Source of the DNA: Ilyomonas sp965214235
Lineage (GTDB): Bacteria > Bacteroidota > Bacteroidia > Chitinophagales > Chitinophagaceae
Assembly: GCA_965214235.1 (NCBI GenBank)
Contig: CBDCBH010000003.1
Location: forward strand, 1,426,001 to 1,490,000
Length of the DNA stretch: 64,000 bases
Direction: 5' to 3'
Of this stretch, positions 63,801 through 64,000 are shown in pieces. Position numbers and translations under genes: made by a program. Numbering within the stretch: the stretch's first letter is position 1; each line of letters starts with the position of its first letter. The notes beneath the pieces are model-generated. The model saw only the letters and a program-made list of their open reading frames with translations, was not told where the DNA came from and did not search any database.

Positions 63801-64000
63801 GCGATACGATGCTTCGGGCTGCTTCAAAATGGCCGGCAATTTCATATAAAACGGATGTAGTTCGGGTTTCGTTATATAGTGAAATCAATTCGGTAGCAAT
63901 GGCAAAATGAATCTGGTCGCGCTTGTCGTCAGGTATTATTTTATAAATGGTTTGCGGTATCCGGTCGTGCGTAAATAAATAAACATCATTTCCTTTAAAA
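60859..64000 (-). CDS. C-terminal part of a giant TPR-GAF-adenylate cyclase protein (runs off right edge)
   Basis: The frame is open to the window edge (FKGNDVYLFTHDRIPQTIY continues upstream), so the N-terminus is missing. FTHDRIP-x-T-Y resembles the linker after an AAA_16 ATPase in large regulatory proteins. In order: a long helical TPR-like region (about 63.9-62.2 kb), a GAF domain (about 62.05-61.6 kb), a coiled coil, and a class III nucleotidyl cyclase domain (about 61.45-60.9 kb) with metal-binding FSDIKNF and IGDAYMAVGG, base-selecting Lys in KIKTIGDAY and Asp in QYDIWGDSVNLAARM. These predict adenylate cyclase activity. Confidence 0.88.
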   Translation of the reverse strand, partial: FKGNDVYLFTHDRIPQTIYKIIPDDKRDQIHFAIATELISLYNETRTTSVLYEIAGHFEAARSIVSPDKVSTVTEYIFKAGLEAKRAAAFEQSYTYLSAAILFLNSDDWDVHYNFVLNLYYEATEVALITGKAEEAEKLLDVSTKRAKNLQDSIKAHEIKVYHLSENHQFPEAIAHLLQVLKEIGFPIQRHPTKLTLLKEYAVVKWQLKNKSIATIPLMPMMKDEKALIFLRLTVNSLASIFGAAPDILPLVIFKQVQLSLKYGNSVYAPFAYCFYGFALSVFVGNLEKGYNFGKMSLQLTEQLHATTVKTKVMVSFYGFLSYWLDSLRASVLPLREAYELGRKTGDYLYAAFALSFHTSIRLHAGDNLVELLDNMTDDCATIKAMNQDLVYNISESQRQFVINFAREVTNPLVMNSEGFDEDAFLETLEKSNDEASKFDFYFYKMTLACVFNEYDKAFENSELADKYEEETTSRQITYPAFILFSAIVFIKQLQSLTANAAEKKKNWQRIQVKEKLLKSFSKYAPQNFENKHTLVNAFIAGHEGQIEKAASLFYKSIAQSQKGNFIHEEAFAREHFAYLYFAAGKNEFGELMLKKAFECYQKWGAISKCSQLKKKFPELLSNVSVKDADMNISALQNIYDLNTIIKINHALSSENTPERLLKKMLEIVIQNASVTYSVVILKSGSEKFVPLATGFNEKVTILDSVEEESKKLFPASVINYAARTKSVFVANNFLEERKFAFDVYNQIHHPVSVCAIPIIINERVLGVLYLENNLAEAAFDGRRIEFFKTISSQLAISLDNAFLYAEMEQKIKERTTELMSKNVELSNEKKKSDDLLLNILPFETATELKNFGKTSARRYNSVTILFSDIKNFSAIAETLGHEDLVAELDFIFKKFDDISLKYNLEKIKTIGDAYMAVGGMPDNNLATPTNVVQAALQMLAFIKELIEIRKNQGRQFFEIRLGIHTGPVIAGVVGNIKFQYDIWGDSVNLAARMEQNSEPGKVNISNATYDLVKNNFTCVHRGKINAKNMGDMDMYFVEEETTFGL

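Overview
The window is chromosomal DNA from a member of the Bacteroidota, probably Chitinophagales/Chitinophagaceae (inferred, not proven). The evidence is the Bacteroidetes-type conjugation genes (TraE/TraF/TraG/TraI families), RteC, a SusC/SusD pair, DUF6520, DUF4230 and DUF2141 proteins, and promoters resembling TTG-N19/20-TAnnTTTG.

Layout. 1-5.9 kb is one end of a CTnDOT-like conjugative element, transcribed leftward (142-aa protein, TraE, TraF, TraG, lipoprotein, TraI, start of the next gene) and preceded by RteC. 6-10.1 kb holds a membrane protein, a lipoprotein with a possible permuted papain fold, a Crp-family regulator and a DUF4230 protein. 10.7-15.3 kb is a defence locus. An AT-rich CBASS operon (CD-NTase, E2-like protein, TIR-STING) and a divergent 352-aa gene lie between two GC-rich fragments of restriction-modification genes (an MmeI/DrmM-like methylase and an Mrr-like nuclease). 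16-28 kb is more ordinary: an XRE regulator with a palindromic operator, a possible structured RNA, SusC/SusD with a thioredoxin-fold partner, DUF6520, a MauE/DoxX-like protein, an AraC regulator, and a sensor kinase convergent with its response regulator. 28-34.4 kb is a repair and mobile section: an SRAP protein, an IS110-family element, and umuD-umuC with a third gene.

35.3-53.75 kb is the most striking part. Fifteen imperfectly palindromic sites, mostly about 140-210 bp, separate fourteen segments, all in the same orientation. Each segment begins at the TT of a GTT in one site and ends in the left arm of the next. In most segments the first 10-14 bases are the near reverse complement of the last bases before that arm, as expected of integron gene cassettes cut between G and TT of attC. 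Inner stem arms change sequence from site to site while keeping their pairing. Cassette contents are typical of integrons: an Arr-type rifamycin ADP-ribosyltransferase, an AAC(3)-I-like acetyltransferase, VOC proteins, regulators, small membrane proteins and decayed genes. No integron integrase is in the window, so this looks like a CALIN (attC cluster lacking an integrase) with non-canonical attC sites. An IS1182-like element sits inside one site. Inverted remnants of one IS3-like element flank the array at 34.6 and 57.4 kb. A 64-aa ORF next to an attC-like half site occurs at both 28.7 and 53.9 kb.

54-64 kb has an intact IS5-family element, a long gene-poor stretch with two terminator-like hairpins, a large secreted BNR/sortilin-like repeat protein, and the C-terminal part of a very large TPR-GAF-adenylate cyclase protein that runs off the right edge.
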